Source: a virus
IMG/VR virus record: IMGVR_UViG_3300046744_000051
Span: 1 to 21,412 of that record
Strand: one strand, 5' to 3'
DNA: 21,412 nucleotides
A program made the position numbers and the translations under genes. A model generated the notes under the pieces. That model was not told where the DNA came from. It worked only from the letters and a program-made list of their open reading frames with translations, and did not search any database. Shown piece by piece: positions 15,612 to 21,412 of the stretch (the first letter of the stretch is position 1; the number at the start of each line of letters is the position of its first letter).

Positions 15612-17529
15612 TAAGGTCTACCACTTCACACACACCAGCGGTACACGCTAACTCACGAGAGCCAGTAGTCGTGTCCTCTTTTTCAAAGTCCTGTAGTCGT
15701 GACCAGTCAATGTTGACATATGACATACGGTCTTTCCACTCAAGATACTCATCAGGCTCTATATCTTGATATGGTGCCTGTTGATATGTGTGATCAGAGA
15801 ATGGAAGGAACGACACGCCAGATGCCACGTCAAAGTTGTCGTACACCCACGCACCAACTTCCATCCACTCGTCTTCTTTGACAGTGACAGTGATAGACGG
15901 TTTGTGTTCACACCAGTGCAGAGCGTATGTTTTCCACAGTTCTAGCTGCTCAACAGCAGTAGTCTCTGTACGAGTGACAGCACCATCCGGTGACTTCATC
16001 GGAAAAGAAAACACAACAGTTGAGTCTGGCTTCATCACACAACGCTCTGCGGGTACGCCAGAGTCCATCAAAAACTGTGTAAGTGGGTCTTTGTTGTCCC
16101 CGCGCACAGTACGCACGTAGTGATCGTTGTGACGGGCATGGATACCGCTGGCTGCATCAACAAGCTGTGACACAGTTCCGCTGGGCTTTACACACGTGAT
16201 GGCGGCAGACACAGGTACACCAAACATCTCCGCATACTCTTTGTTTGTGTCCACTGCTTCTTGTTTCATCTCCTCAAGCCAACGCTTGCTGTCCACGTTT
16301 TTGGACAGGACGGAGTGATCCATGATGCCAGTCAGTGACACACCAAGTAGACGTTCTTCTTCTGTGTTGTCCTTCCACACTTTACGCAGGTATTTGAAAT
16401 CAGTGAGTGTGGACTGCATGGTTCCCAAGATGGTTGCCAAGCGTACCTTGCGCTTCAAAGTCTTGAGCGTGTCAGACTCGCGCACCACCACCTCTGACAA
16501 ATTACAGAACTGGTATGGACGTAAGATGATCTCGCTGCAGGGGTTTGTTCCCCACATGTGACCCTGCTCACGGCGTCCGTTGCGGCCCACCTGTATGTCT
16601 GCAGCTTGGCGGTTAAAGATACCACGCTCACCGGACTTAGATTCGTACAGCGACACCCACTCACGCATAAAGGTACCCATCTCTGGCTTACCCTTGTACG
16701 CTACAGAGTTGTTAGCTAGGGCACGTTGGCCCTCGTTCTCCCACCACATACCGGACTTGGCGTGTGCCATTTGATCGTCGTTTAAATTAGACAGGCTGAT
16801 CAGGGCAGAACGACGTACACCACCCACCACGACAATCTCTCCTACTTTGCACATAAGATCGTGACACTCGATCGGAAACAGCTTGCGTCCGTGTGCCTTT
16901 TTGAATGTCTCAATGGTAAAGTTGAACAAGTCGAGCAGGGGCTGCGGACCAGACGCACGGCCACCCATAGTCTTGAGGCGTTCACCTGCAGCACGTACAG
17001 CAGACGTGTCTATCTCTGGGATTTGTCCAGCGTAAAGCAGAGCAATCAACTCGCGGTATGCTTTTGCCCACCCCGGCTTGCTGTCCCCCACTTTGATTAC
17101 AGTGTCAGACTCGTGGAAGTTGTCTGAAATAACAGGAAGCTTTTCTACGTTCTCTCGTTCAACAGAGAAGCCCACACCCGTACCACACATCAAGATGTAC
17201 ATACACTCATCGAACGAACGAGGGCTGTCTACAGGAATGTAGCTACAGTTGTAGCCGCTGATATTGTCCCGTGCCAACGCTGGACCAGAAGTCATCATAG
17301 CCCGCATAGACGGCATCACCTCAAGATTGAGGATAGCCTCACGCAAGTCCTCTACGTCTGCAGCGGGCAAGTCGTAGTTGCACTTGCCCTTGACTTGGTT
17401 GACCATAAAGTTAACGTACCGATCAACTGTTTCATCAAAGTTCTCACGGCGTCCCTCGTCTTCTAGCCAACGGGCATAGCGAGACTTGTGGATGAATTCT
17501 TGGTAGGGTGTGGGTAGTAGATTATTCAT
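15601..17529 (-). CDS. nrdJ: Class II (adenosylcobalamin-dependent) ribonucleotide reductase, monomeric type
   Basis: 642 residues. Converts ribonucleotides to deoxyribonucleotides through a thiyl radical made with adenosylcobalamin. Visible key residues: N329-P330-C331-S-E333 is the NPCxE loop with radical Cys and catalytic Glu; Cys95 (YNCSYIP) and Cys342 (YQFCNLSE) are the redox pair of the active site; the C-terminal Cys629-x4-Cys634 (CTAGVC) is the reduction tail. The order and the tail fit the monomeric type exemplified by Lactobacillus leichmannii RTPR, but it is about 100 residues shorter than that enzyme. It is complete, with no intein or frameshift. AAGGA lies 8 nt before the ATG. 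It supplies deoxynucleotides for the phage polymerase in the same operon, and implies that host or environment provides B12. It overlaps DUF3310 by 8 nt. Confidence 0.95.
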   Translation of the reverse strand: MNNLLPTPYQEFIHKSRYARWLEDEGRRENFDETVDRYVNFMVNQVKGKCNYDLPAADVEDLREAILNLEVMPSMRAMMTSGPALARDNISGYNCSYIPVDSPRSFDECMYILMCGTGVGFSVERENVEKLPVISDNFHESDTVIKVGDSKPGWAKAYRELIALLYAGQIPEIDTSAVRAAGERLKTMGGRASGPQPLLDLFNFTIETFKKAHGRKLFPIECHDLMCKVGEIVVVGGVRRSALISLSNLNDDQMAHAKSGMWWENEGQRALANNSVAYKGKPEMGTFMREWVSLYESKSGERGIFNRQAADIQVGRNGRREQGHMWGTNPCSEIILRPYQFCNLSEVVVRESDTLKTLKRKVRLATILGTMQSTLTDFKYLRKVWKDNTEEERLLGVSLTGIMDHSVLSKNVDSKRWLEEMKQEAVDTNKEYAEMFGVPVSAAITCVKPSGTVSQLVDAASGIHARHNDHYVRTVRGDNKDPLTQFLMDSGVPAERCVMKPDSTVVFSFPMKSPDGAVTRTETTAVEQLELWKTYALHWCEHKPSITVTVKEDEWMEVGAWVYDNFDVASGVSFLPFSDHTYQQAPYQDIEPDEYLEWKDRMSYVNIDWSRLQDFEKEDTTTGSRELACTAGVCEVVDLNAA

Positions 17530-17782
17530 TGTCTTGTCCTTCTTTTTCTTTTACTAATCTGTTGAGGTAGAACTGGGCTTTCTTGAGGTCTTCAAGCCCG
17601 TTTTTGTATCTGTATCTCCAGAGATACTTGAGGATGTTTCCTTGCAGGTAGTGTTCGAAGCCGTCGCCTGTCGCCGCCGCGATTGCATCAAGGCATTCGA
17701 TACCTGCTTGATTGTAGTGTGGCGGGTGATTGACGTTATCATTGGCTTGCCCTGCTTTCTTCATATATTCTTCATGTCTCAT
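17522..17782 (-). CDS. DUF3310 protein (SaV-like)
   Basis: 86 residues. Signature residues of DUF3310 are clear: NHPPHYN at 18-24, IECLDAI at 28-34, then GNILKYLWRYRYKNGLEDLK from 48 and the helix KKAQFYLNRLV. This family is widespread in phages and is sometimes annotated as a nucleotide kinase, but the biochemical evidence known to me is thin. GGAG lies 7 nt upstream of the start; a second Met at residue 7 is also possible. It overlaps MazG by 4 nt (ATGA) and RNR by 8 nt, which ties it to nucleotide metabolism. Confidence 0.88.
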   Translation of the reverse strand: MRHEEYMKKAGQANDNVNHPPHYNQAGIECLDAIAAATGDGFEHYLQGNILKYLWRYRYKNGLEDLKKAQFYLNRLVKEKEGQDNE

Positions 17783-18114
17783 CGGTCATCTCCGTCACCG
17801 CCTATTGTACCCATAACCTTACGGGCTTGCAGCTTGTACACGTTCATCTCTGCAATTTGCTGTAACGAGTATCCTAAGTCATCCGCAAGAACAGCGCAAT
17901 ACCAAAGTACGTCACCCAACTCTTTTGCAATTTGATTGTAATACTCCGCATCATTACGTCCGTCGCGGATAATCTTCTTTACCTTGTCCGCCACCTCACC
18001 AGCTTCTCCAGCTAGACCCAACGCAGGATAAACTATCTTGGAGTTCTCAGGGTATATGGCGGTTTCTTTTGCTTGCCGCTGATAGTTGTTCAAGTTCCAG
18101 TTGTTTTTAATCAT
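17779..18114 (-). CDS. mazG: MazG-like nucleotide pyrophosphohydrolase
   Basis: 111 residues, the single-domain all-helical size of phage MazG-like enzymes. YPALGLAGEAGEVADKVKK provides Glu37-x2-Glu40 and KELGDVLWY provides Glu65-x2-Asp68, the metal-binding sets of the family, followed by the typical LADDLGYSLQQIAEMNVYKL helix. The family hydrolyses (d)NTPs to NMP and pyrophosphate; in phages it is proposed to sanitise the pool, salvage host nucleotides or alter alarmone level, and direct data are mixed. The position between unknown 112 aa and DUF3310-RNR supports a pool role. The start overlaps the upstream stop by 4 nt and the ribosome site is weak, so translation is probably coupled. Confidence 0.9.
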   Translation of the reverse strand: MIKNNWNLNNYQRQAKETAIYPENSKIVYPALGLAGEAGEVADKVKKIIRDGRNDAEYYNQIAKELGDVLWYCAVLADDLGYSLQQIAEMNVYKLQARKVMGTIGGDGDDR

Positions 18115-18449
18115 TGCACTTTACCAAAGTCTATCTTGACTATGTTGGTTCCTTCTTCATGCTTTACTGTTGGGCCGTCGTCATCTTTTTCTGAAAGCAA
18201 CTTGTCCTTGACTGTATTGAACGCCAATCGTGCCATACCTGCTTCCATTACTCGCTCAAAGTCAGACTCAAGCAACTCCATGACGCCGTTGATTACAACC
18301 GTACCGGCCTCGTAAAACTCTTCGTCTTCTTCTGCAGTGGTATCGTACGCAGAGATAGAAAAGCTTTCTTCATCCACCTTACGCAAGATAACATACCATC
18401 TATCGGGCAGCAGACTCGCCCGTTCAAAATCACCCTCATCAATCGCCAT
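18111..18449 (-). CDS. Hypothetical acidic protein between endonuclease I and MazG
   Basis: 112 residues, acidic (Asp/Glu clusters at AEEDEEFYE and SEKDDDG). The first half looks beta-rich (DRWYVILRKVDEESFSISAY), then GTVVINGVMELLESDFERVM, and a C-terminal strand TNIVKIDFGKVQ. There is no catalytic motif or membrane segment. I do not recognise a family. GGAG lies about 11 nt before the ATG; overlaps of 11 nt with endonuclease I and 4 nt with MazG place it firmly in the operon. The N-terminal pattern (Trp-Tyr-Val-Ile-Leu on a strand) recalls small single-domain regulators, but this gives no functional call. Confidence 0.75.
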   Translation of the reverse strand: MAIDEGDFERASLLPDRWYVILRKVDEESFSISAYDTTAEEDEEFYEAGTVVINGVMELLESDFERVMEAGMARLAFNTVKDKLLSEKDDDGPTVKHEEGTNIVKIDFGKVQ

Positions 18450-18828
18450 TCTTCAACCACTCCTCTGGTATGCTACCTTCAGCCCATCTGAAATTGTAGC
18501 GTTCAGCCCACCTAGCATACGTGGTTTTGCTGCCTCTGTAAATCTTGTTTTGTGCGTTTTGGAAAACAAACCGTATGTCTAGATCAGGATGCTGTTCTTT
18601 GATTAGCTGCATCTTGACACGATCTGATTTGTCTAGGTACCCTTTTGCCTCAATAAAAATATCCTGCTCTACAAGGTAGAAGTCAGGAGTGTATGTGCGA
18701 GGCTTTGGTACGTACGTTAGTTTGACGTTTTCATACTCGTAGGGCACTGCCTTGTTACCTAACGAGCGGGCTATGCCCAGTTCAAAGTTTGAACGGAAGC
18801 CCGCCTTACTAGCGGAACTCCGTTTCAT
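18439..18828 (-). CDS. T7-type endonuclease I (Holliday junction resolvase)
   Basis: 129 residues from the Met at 18828. A longer frame to 18936 exists, but this start gives an ATGA overlap with the upstream gene, has AGGA 9 nt upstream, and leaves 10 residues before FRSNFE, close to the 14 of T7 gp3. Catalytic residues line up with the T7 enzyme by eye: Glu16 (T7 Glu20), Glu31 (Glu35) in YEYEN, Asp49 (Asp55) in YTPDF, Glu60 and Lys62 (Glu65, Lys67) in IEAKG. Further matches include IKEQHPDLDIRFVF and IYRGSKTTYARW. The family resolves branched DNA and helps break down host DNA to feed replication. It acts as a swapped dimer in T7. Slightly shorter at the C-terminus than T7's 149 residues. Confidence 0.92.
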   Translation of the reverse strand: MKRSSASKAGFRSNFELGIARSLGNKAVPYEYENVKLTYVPKPRTYTPDFYLVEQDIFIEAKGYLDKSDRVKMQLIKEQHPDLDIRFVFQNAQNKIYRGSKTTYARWAERYNFRWAEGSIPEEWLKNGD

Positions 18829-19205
18829 ATTTGCATTCCTATTGATCCCATTCTTTTTATCACGTACCCTGCCACTTTTGGGGAAAGTTTTTCTACTGTG
18901 GTGAGTTCGTTTGTCAAACGGTTCAGTGGTACGCATACAATAACTCCGGATTGGGACAATCTTCCTATCTTCTGTAGTTCAGATTCAACGGTAGTTATAT
19001 CACGCTTCTCTGTGTTGGAAGATAGGTCACCCATGTTGGAGTAATTATCTCGCAACGTCAGCGGAAGCCCTCGTTCGTTTTGTCGTAGGTACACTATTTT
19101 ACGCTCACCACCACCGCCCCTGTGGGCTTCAACGTATATGTGGTGAAGTTCTTTGTTCATCTCCATCAACTCAACTTCGTAGTCACGCACAAACAAGTAT
19201 GGCAT
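18825..19205 (-). CDS. Hypothetical protein between exonuclease and endonuclease I
   Basis: 126 residues with AAAGGA 9 nt upstream of the ATG. The N-terminus is charged (RDYEVELMEMNKELHHIYVE), followed by RGGGGERKIVYLRQNERGLP, a Gly-rich turn, then LTLRDNYSNMGDLSSNTE. The C-terminal half has a strand, SGVIVCVPLNRLTNEL, and a basic end (KRMGSIGMQI). There is no recognisable catalytic signature. It is separated from the exonuclease stop by 1 nt and overlaps endonuclease I by 4 nt, so it is made together with the two nucleases and could assist or restrain them. Unidentified. Confidence 0.75.
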   Translation of the reverse strand: MPYLFVRDYEVELMEMNKELHHIYVEAHRGGGGERKIVYLRQNERGLPLTLRDNYSNMGDLSSNTEKRDITTVESELQKIGRLSQSGVIVCVPLNRLTNELTTVEKLSPKVAGYVIKRMGSIGMQI

Positions 19206-19206
19206 A

Positions 19207-20070
19207 TCACAGTTCCTTTGTTTTGAGGCGTGTGTACCAAACTTGTGGTGGAGACTTGGCTTGGGATGTTACACGGGCGTGTAGTTGTGCGTCGGGCCAG
19301 CAGTGCTGCCGGTATCCACACAGGTTGCACTCTTTTGCTAACACTTTGTTTCCAGTACGCAAAGTCTCACCCTTGCGTCTGTACGTTTCAAACTCATCAG
19401 AGTACGGCCTGAATGGCTCTACCTTTGGGTCTGTCAAAAACTTGACACGCTCTTCTGCATCCGCCAAATATTTGGCACGGTCCTCGTCTTGCCAGTCAGG
19501 AGCCTCAACCACGGCTACCTCACCACTAGACTTGTTGACTACAATCCACCCACCAAACGGCATACCAGTGGCGGCAGAGTACAAATAGCCCTGCATCACG
19601 TAGCCAAACGGATCGTCTTCTTTTAATCCATCGTAGCCACCGAACCCAGTGAATTTGTTTTTGAATGCCCAGTCGCTTGCAGACTTGATGTCCCACACTT
19701 TCTCTGTGCCGGTTTCATCTCGTATGATTACGTCAAGCGTTCCCTTGATAGTATGTCCACCCAGCTTGAGTTCAACCTCTCGCTGAGAGTCCACGATGTC
19801 CACACCGGCTTCTTTCATCACCAGCATGAGTATGGCTTCCGTTATATCCCCAAACAAAAAACGAAACAGTGTGTTGTACTGCATCAACTCTTTGATGCCG
19901 TGCTTGTCTAGCACCTGCTGACACAGGGGCCGTCCCAAACCAGACATACGGATACGGTACTCACCACGCTTGTCGGTAAGCTGCCGCTCCACAGAATACT
20001 TTGTGTCGTTTACAAATTCAGAAAGACCTGCGGGGGAAACGCTAGTCTCCCCCCGCAAAGCCTTAGACAT
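19207..20070 (-). CDS. PD-(D/E)XK exonuclease with C-terminal Cys cluster (Cas4/RecB-like)
   Basis: 287 residues from the Met at 20070 (MSKALRGETSV). A frame to 20136 exists, but earlier starts at 20100 or 20136 sit inside the SSB-like gene and have no ribosome site; this choice leaves a 13-nt gap. FGDITEA (Glu78), GTLDVII (Asp113), WDIKSAS (Asp127-x-Lys129) and the QGYLYS motif (Gln160) form the nuclease core of RecB/Cas4 type. The C-terminus has CNLCGYRQHC (Cys248, 251, 257), and an earlier Cys50 in RPLCQQ could be a fourth ligand, so an iron-sulfur cluster is plausible. The family includes 5'-3' resection nucleases, so this probably stands in for T7 gp6. No ribosome site is visible, but a strong hairpin lies at codons 5-14. 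Confidence 0.8.
   Translation of the reverse strand: MSKALRGETSVSPAGLSEFVNDTKYSVERQLTDKRGEYRIRMSGLGRPLCQQVLDKHGIKELMQYNTLFRFLFGDITEAILMLVMKEAGVDIVDSQREVELKLGGHTIKGTLDVIIRDETGTEKVWDIKSASDWAFKNKFTGFGGYDGLKEDDPFGYVMQGYLYSAATGMPFGGWIVVNKSSGEVAVVEAPDWQDEDRAKYLADAEERVKFLTDPKVEPFRPYSDEFETYRRKGETLRTGNKVLAKECNLCGYRQHCWPDAQLHARVTSQAKSPPQVWYTRLKTKEL
20029..20057 (-). promoter_or_regulatory. Strong RNA hairpin immediately inside the exonuclease start
   Basis: On the - strand, TGCGGGGG (20057-20050) pairs with CCCCCGCA (20036-20029) over a 13-nt loop; the 8-bp stem has only one A-U pair. It begins 13 bases into the exonuclease coding sequence if translation starts at 20070. There is no following U tract (AGGTCTTTC), so it is not a clean intrinsic terminator. 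It could slow translation, set the ratio of SSB to exonuclease, or be a processing site. The codons are Leu-Arg-Gly-Glu...Ser-Pro-Ala, so protein constraint explains some of the sequence. Confidence 0.4.
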
Positions 20071-20083
20071 ATAGTCTTGAATG

Positions 20084-20956
20084 TTAAGCAGCGTCAGCAT
20101 CAGCAAAGTCTGCCGCCAGATCAATGTCTGCATCATCTGACATAAGTTTCAATGCTTCACGATGTCCGTTCATAACATTTTCGTTGTGGCCCTTGACCGT
20201 TTCCGCAAAGGTGCCCATCAACTCTTTGTCCGCATCTGTGATAGACACAGTGCTTTCAAAGGTTGGCATAGGCGTCCAGTACGTCACGCTGCCCTTCTTT
20301 TGCTTGTTTGTACGCAGAAGGATAGATGTCTGTGCCATCAACTTGTTCTGCTTCGTCAAACCCTGAATGAAGTCAGAGATTGGTTTGAAACCAGAACGCT
20401 TGAAGTATGCAATGACAGGCTCGTCTGAGACAATACAAGGAGTTCCGTCCGCCTCAGTGAATTCACCACTGATACGTCCGTAGATTACCTGATTACATAC
20501 CACCGCACGGGAGGTTAGATAACGATGGTCATCCTTATCTAGTGCGTCTTCTTCGTCACGAGTCAGACGACCACACTTGTTGCCGCCCTGCGTGTCGGGG
20601 AACATTCCCCCAAAGGATGTCTTCTGTACTGACTTACAGGAGAATCCACCCTTGCCTTCGTTTGCCTCTGCATCCCACATACTGTACTCGTAGGTACGCA
20701 GCAGCGCACGTAGCTTTACCTCTTTTGCAAAGATAAAGCGTCCGTCAAGATACATCTTCCAGTCACCCCGTGTGAGGTTGTGACCATCGTCTGTCTCTTG
20801 ATCGTAGTTAATGTTAAGACGAGGTAGTCCTACCTTCTCTGTCACGGCACCGCCCTGACCAGTAAGCTTCATCATCTCCTCGACGTTATCGCTAGACATT
20901 GCTGCCACGATGCTATCAAGATCGTTGTCCATTTCCATTAGTTCGTTCCCAAGCAT
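20084..20956 (-). CDS. SSB-like protein with acidic C-terminal tail
   Basis: 290 residues. The N-terminal 40 are low-complexity; the core (GLPRLNINYDQETDDGHNLT, then DWKMYLDGRFIFAKEV) is beta-rich and includes FSCKSVQKTSFGG and KCGRLTRDEE. The last 20 residues (DDADIDLAADFADADAA) form the acidic tail that single-strand DNA-binding proteins such as T7 gp2.5 use to bind polymerase and other partners. It lies directly after the polymerase and before the exonuclease, where replication proteins cluster. I recognise a related uncharacterised family in other marine phages but no confirmed SSB; the call rests on tail and place. AAAGGAG lies 11 nt before the ATG, a strong ribosome site at slightly long spacing; a Met at residue 7 is possible. 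Confidence 0.6.
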   Translation of the reverse strand: MLGNELMEMDNDLDSIVAAMSSDNVEEMMKLTGQGGAVTEKVGLPRLNINYDQETDDGHNLTRGDWKMYLDGRFIFAKEVKLRALLRTYEYSMWDAEANEGKGGFSCKSVQKTSFGGMFPDTQGGNKCGRLTRDEEDALDKDDHRYLTSRAVVCNQVIYGRISGEFTEADGTPCIVSDEPVIAYFKRSGFKPISDFIQGLTKQNKLMAQTSILLRTNKQKKGSVTYWTPMPTFESTVSITDADKELMGTFAETVKGHNENVMNGHREALKLMSDDADIDLAADFADADAA

Positions 20957-21001
20957 GATCCGTAAATCTCCTTTGCATTTAGGGTTAGTGAATTGATACT
21001 A
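20957..21001 (-). promoter_or_regulatory. Leader between DNA polymerase and SSB-like gene with strong ribosome site
   Basis: 45 nt between the polymerase stop and the SSB-like start, the only gap of more than 15 nt in the - strand operon. It contains a complete AAAGGAG at 20974-20968, 11 nt before the ATG. A strong site just before an SSB-like gene fits the need for many more SSB than polymerase molecules. I see no convincing promoter; a TAGTATCAATT-like AT stretch at its start is too weak to call. Confidence 0.5.
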
Positions 21002-21412
21002 CTACTCTACGACAGTTAAGTCAAGCCAATTATCGCCGCTTTTTATCTCAATTTCGACAGGCATATCATAAGTTACACCGTATCTACGCTTTGTTTCTTC
21101 AGGTAGCGACAGCATTGCTTCGCGCATCAGTCTGATACAAATGTTAAATTCATCAGGGTGACAGTCTAGCACAATCGAGTCGTGGACTGTATTACAGATG
21201 ACAGACTGCAGTTCGTTTTCTTGAAATAATTTGTCCAAGCGCACCAGTGCAGCGGGCAACAGGTCAGCCGTTGCAAAGCCCTGCACGGGATAGTTACAGA
21301 TGTTTGTACGGTGTGTCGCTGTGCCGTACTTTGTCCACCGTGCATCGGGAAACGCATACTGTCTTCCAGACGGTAACGTCACTACGCGCTTTTCAACGGC
21401 CTCTCGCTGGAG
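21002..21412 (-). CDS. Family A DNA polymerase, C-terminal fragment (5' partial)
   Basis: 136 residues are visible; the frame is open to the right edge, so a GTG at 21382 is only an internal Val codon. The sequence shows VTLPSGRQYAFPDARW, then NYPVQGFATADLLPAALVRL, the conserved Asn-x-Pro-x-Gln-Gly helix of family A polymerases, then TVHDSIVLDCH, where motif C is VHDS in place of VHDE; His-Asp with Asp as the catalytic metal ligand is retained, and Ser replaces the usual Glu. Phage family A polymerases copy the genome; the exonuclease and any accessory domains lie outside the window. It is the most upstream gene seen of the - strand operon, and ends with WLDLTVVE. Confidence 0.9.
   Translation of the reverse strand, partial: LQREAVEKRVVTLPSGRQYAFPDARWTKYGTATHRTNICNYPVQGFATADLLPAALVRLDKLFQENELQSVICNTVHDSIVLDCHPDEFNICIRLMREAMLSLPEETKRRYGVTYDMPVEIEIKSGDNWLDLTVVE

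Noticed and set aside
18829-18936. Extended N-terminus of endonuclease I (36 more residues)
   Set aside because: It overlaps the upstream gene fully; the start at 18828 has an ATGA overlap, AGGA upstream, and matches the T7 gp3 start position.
21002-21382. A separate 126-aa gene starting with GTG at 21382
   Set aside because: It is the C-terminus of family A DNA polymerase; the frame continues to the right edge without a stop.
1-21412. T7-like single-subunit RNA polymerase promoters
   Set aside because: No repeated ~20-bp promoter-like sequence was seen upstream of genes; gaps are almost all under 20 nt.

Overview
This window is a 21.4-kb internal piece of a lytic, tailed double-stranded DNA phage, probably podovirus-like and marine. 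The call rests on recognisable proteins: a family A DNA polymerase end, a T7-type endonuclease I, a monomeric class II (adenosylcobalamin-dependent) ribonucleotide reductase, MazG and DUF3310 proteins, two fibers ending in S74 self-cleaving chaperones, and two giant consecutive virion proteins in the place where T7-like phages carry internal (ejection) proteins. The fiber motifs and the B12-dependent reductase are common in phages of marine alphaproteobacteria and cyanobacteria. The host assignment is inference from remembered families. No integrase, repressor, transposase, tRNA, rRNA or CRISPR is visible.

The left two thirds (1-14616, + strand) is a virion module. It begins inside a repeat-built fiber that runs off the left edge, then a small acidic protein, a second S74 fiber, a small coiled-coil/membrane protein (holin- or XhlA-like), and a chain of five virion proteins ending in the 1202-aa and 1556-aa giants. 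A small Met/Lys/Gly-rich basic protein closes the module. Genes are packed with 1-nt TAATG overlaps (3302, 5485, 9640) or gaps of a few bases.

The right third (14613-21412, - strand) is a replication and nucleotide-metabolism operon read right to left: DNA polymerase A (runs off the right edge), SSB-like protein with acidic tail, Cys-cluster PD-(D/E)XK exonuclease, unknown 126 aa, endonuclease I, unknown 112 aa, MazG, DUF3310, class II RNR, a 43-aa protein, a 75-aa protein, a second small PD-(D/E)XK nuclease, and a 71-aa protein. Nearly every pair overlaps by 4-26 nt. The likely logic is degradation and resection of DNA by the nucleases, conversion of ribonucleotides to deoxyribonucleotides by RNR with MazG cleaning or adjusting the nucleotide pool, and replication by PolA with the SSB.

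The two modules converge with their stop codons physically overlapping (CTAA, 14613-14616). There is no intergenic terminator. Instead each transcript appears to have an intrinsic-terminator-like hairpin inside the coding sequence of the opposing module (14418-14451 for the - strand, 14798-14822 for the + strand). This crossed arrangement, a 43-aa gene (15480-15611), and a strong hairpin just inside the exonuclease start are the most unusual features. I see no wholly new multi-gene system, but several short genes of unknown function sit inside the replication operon.
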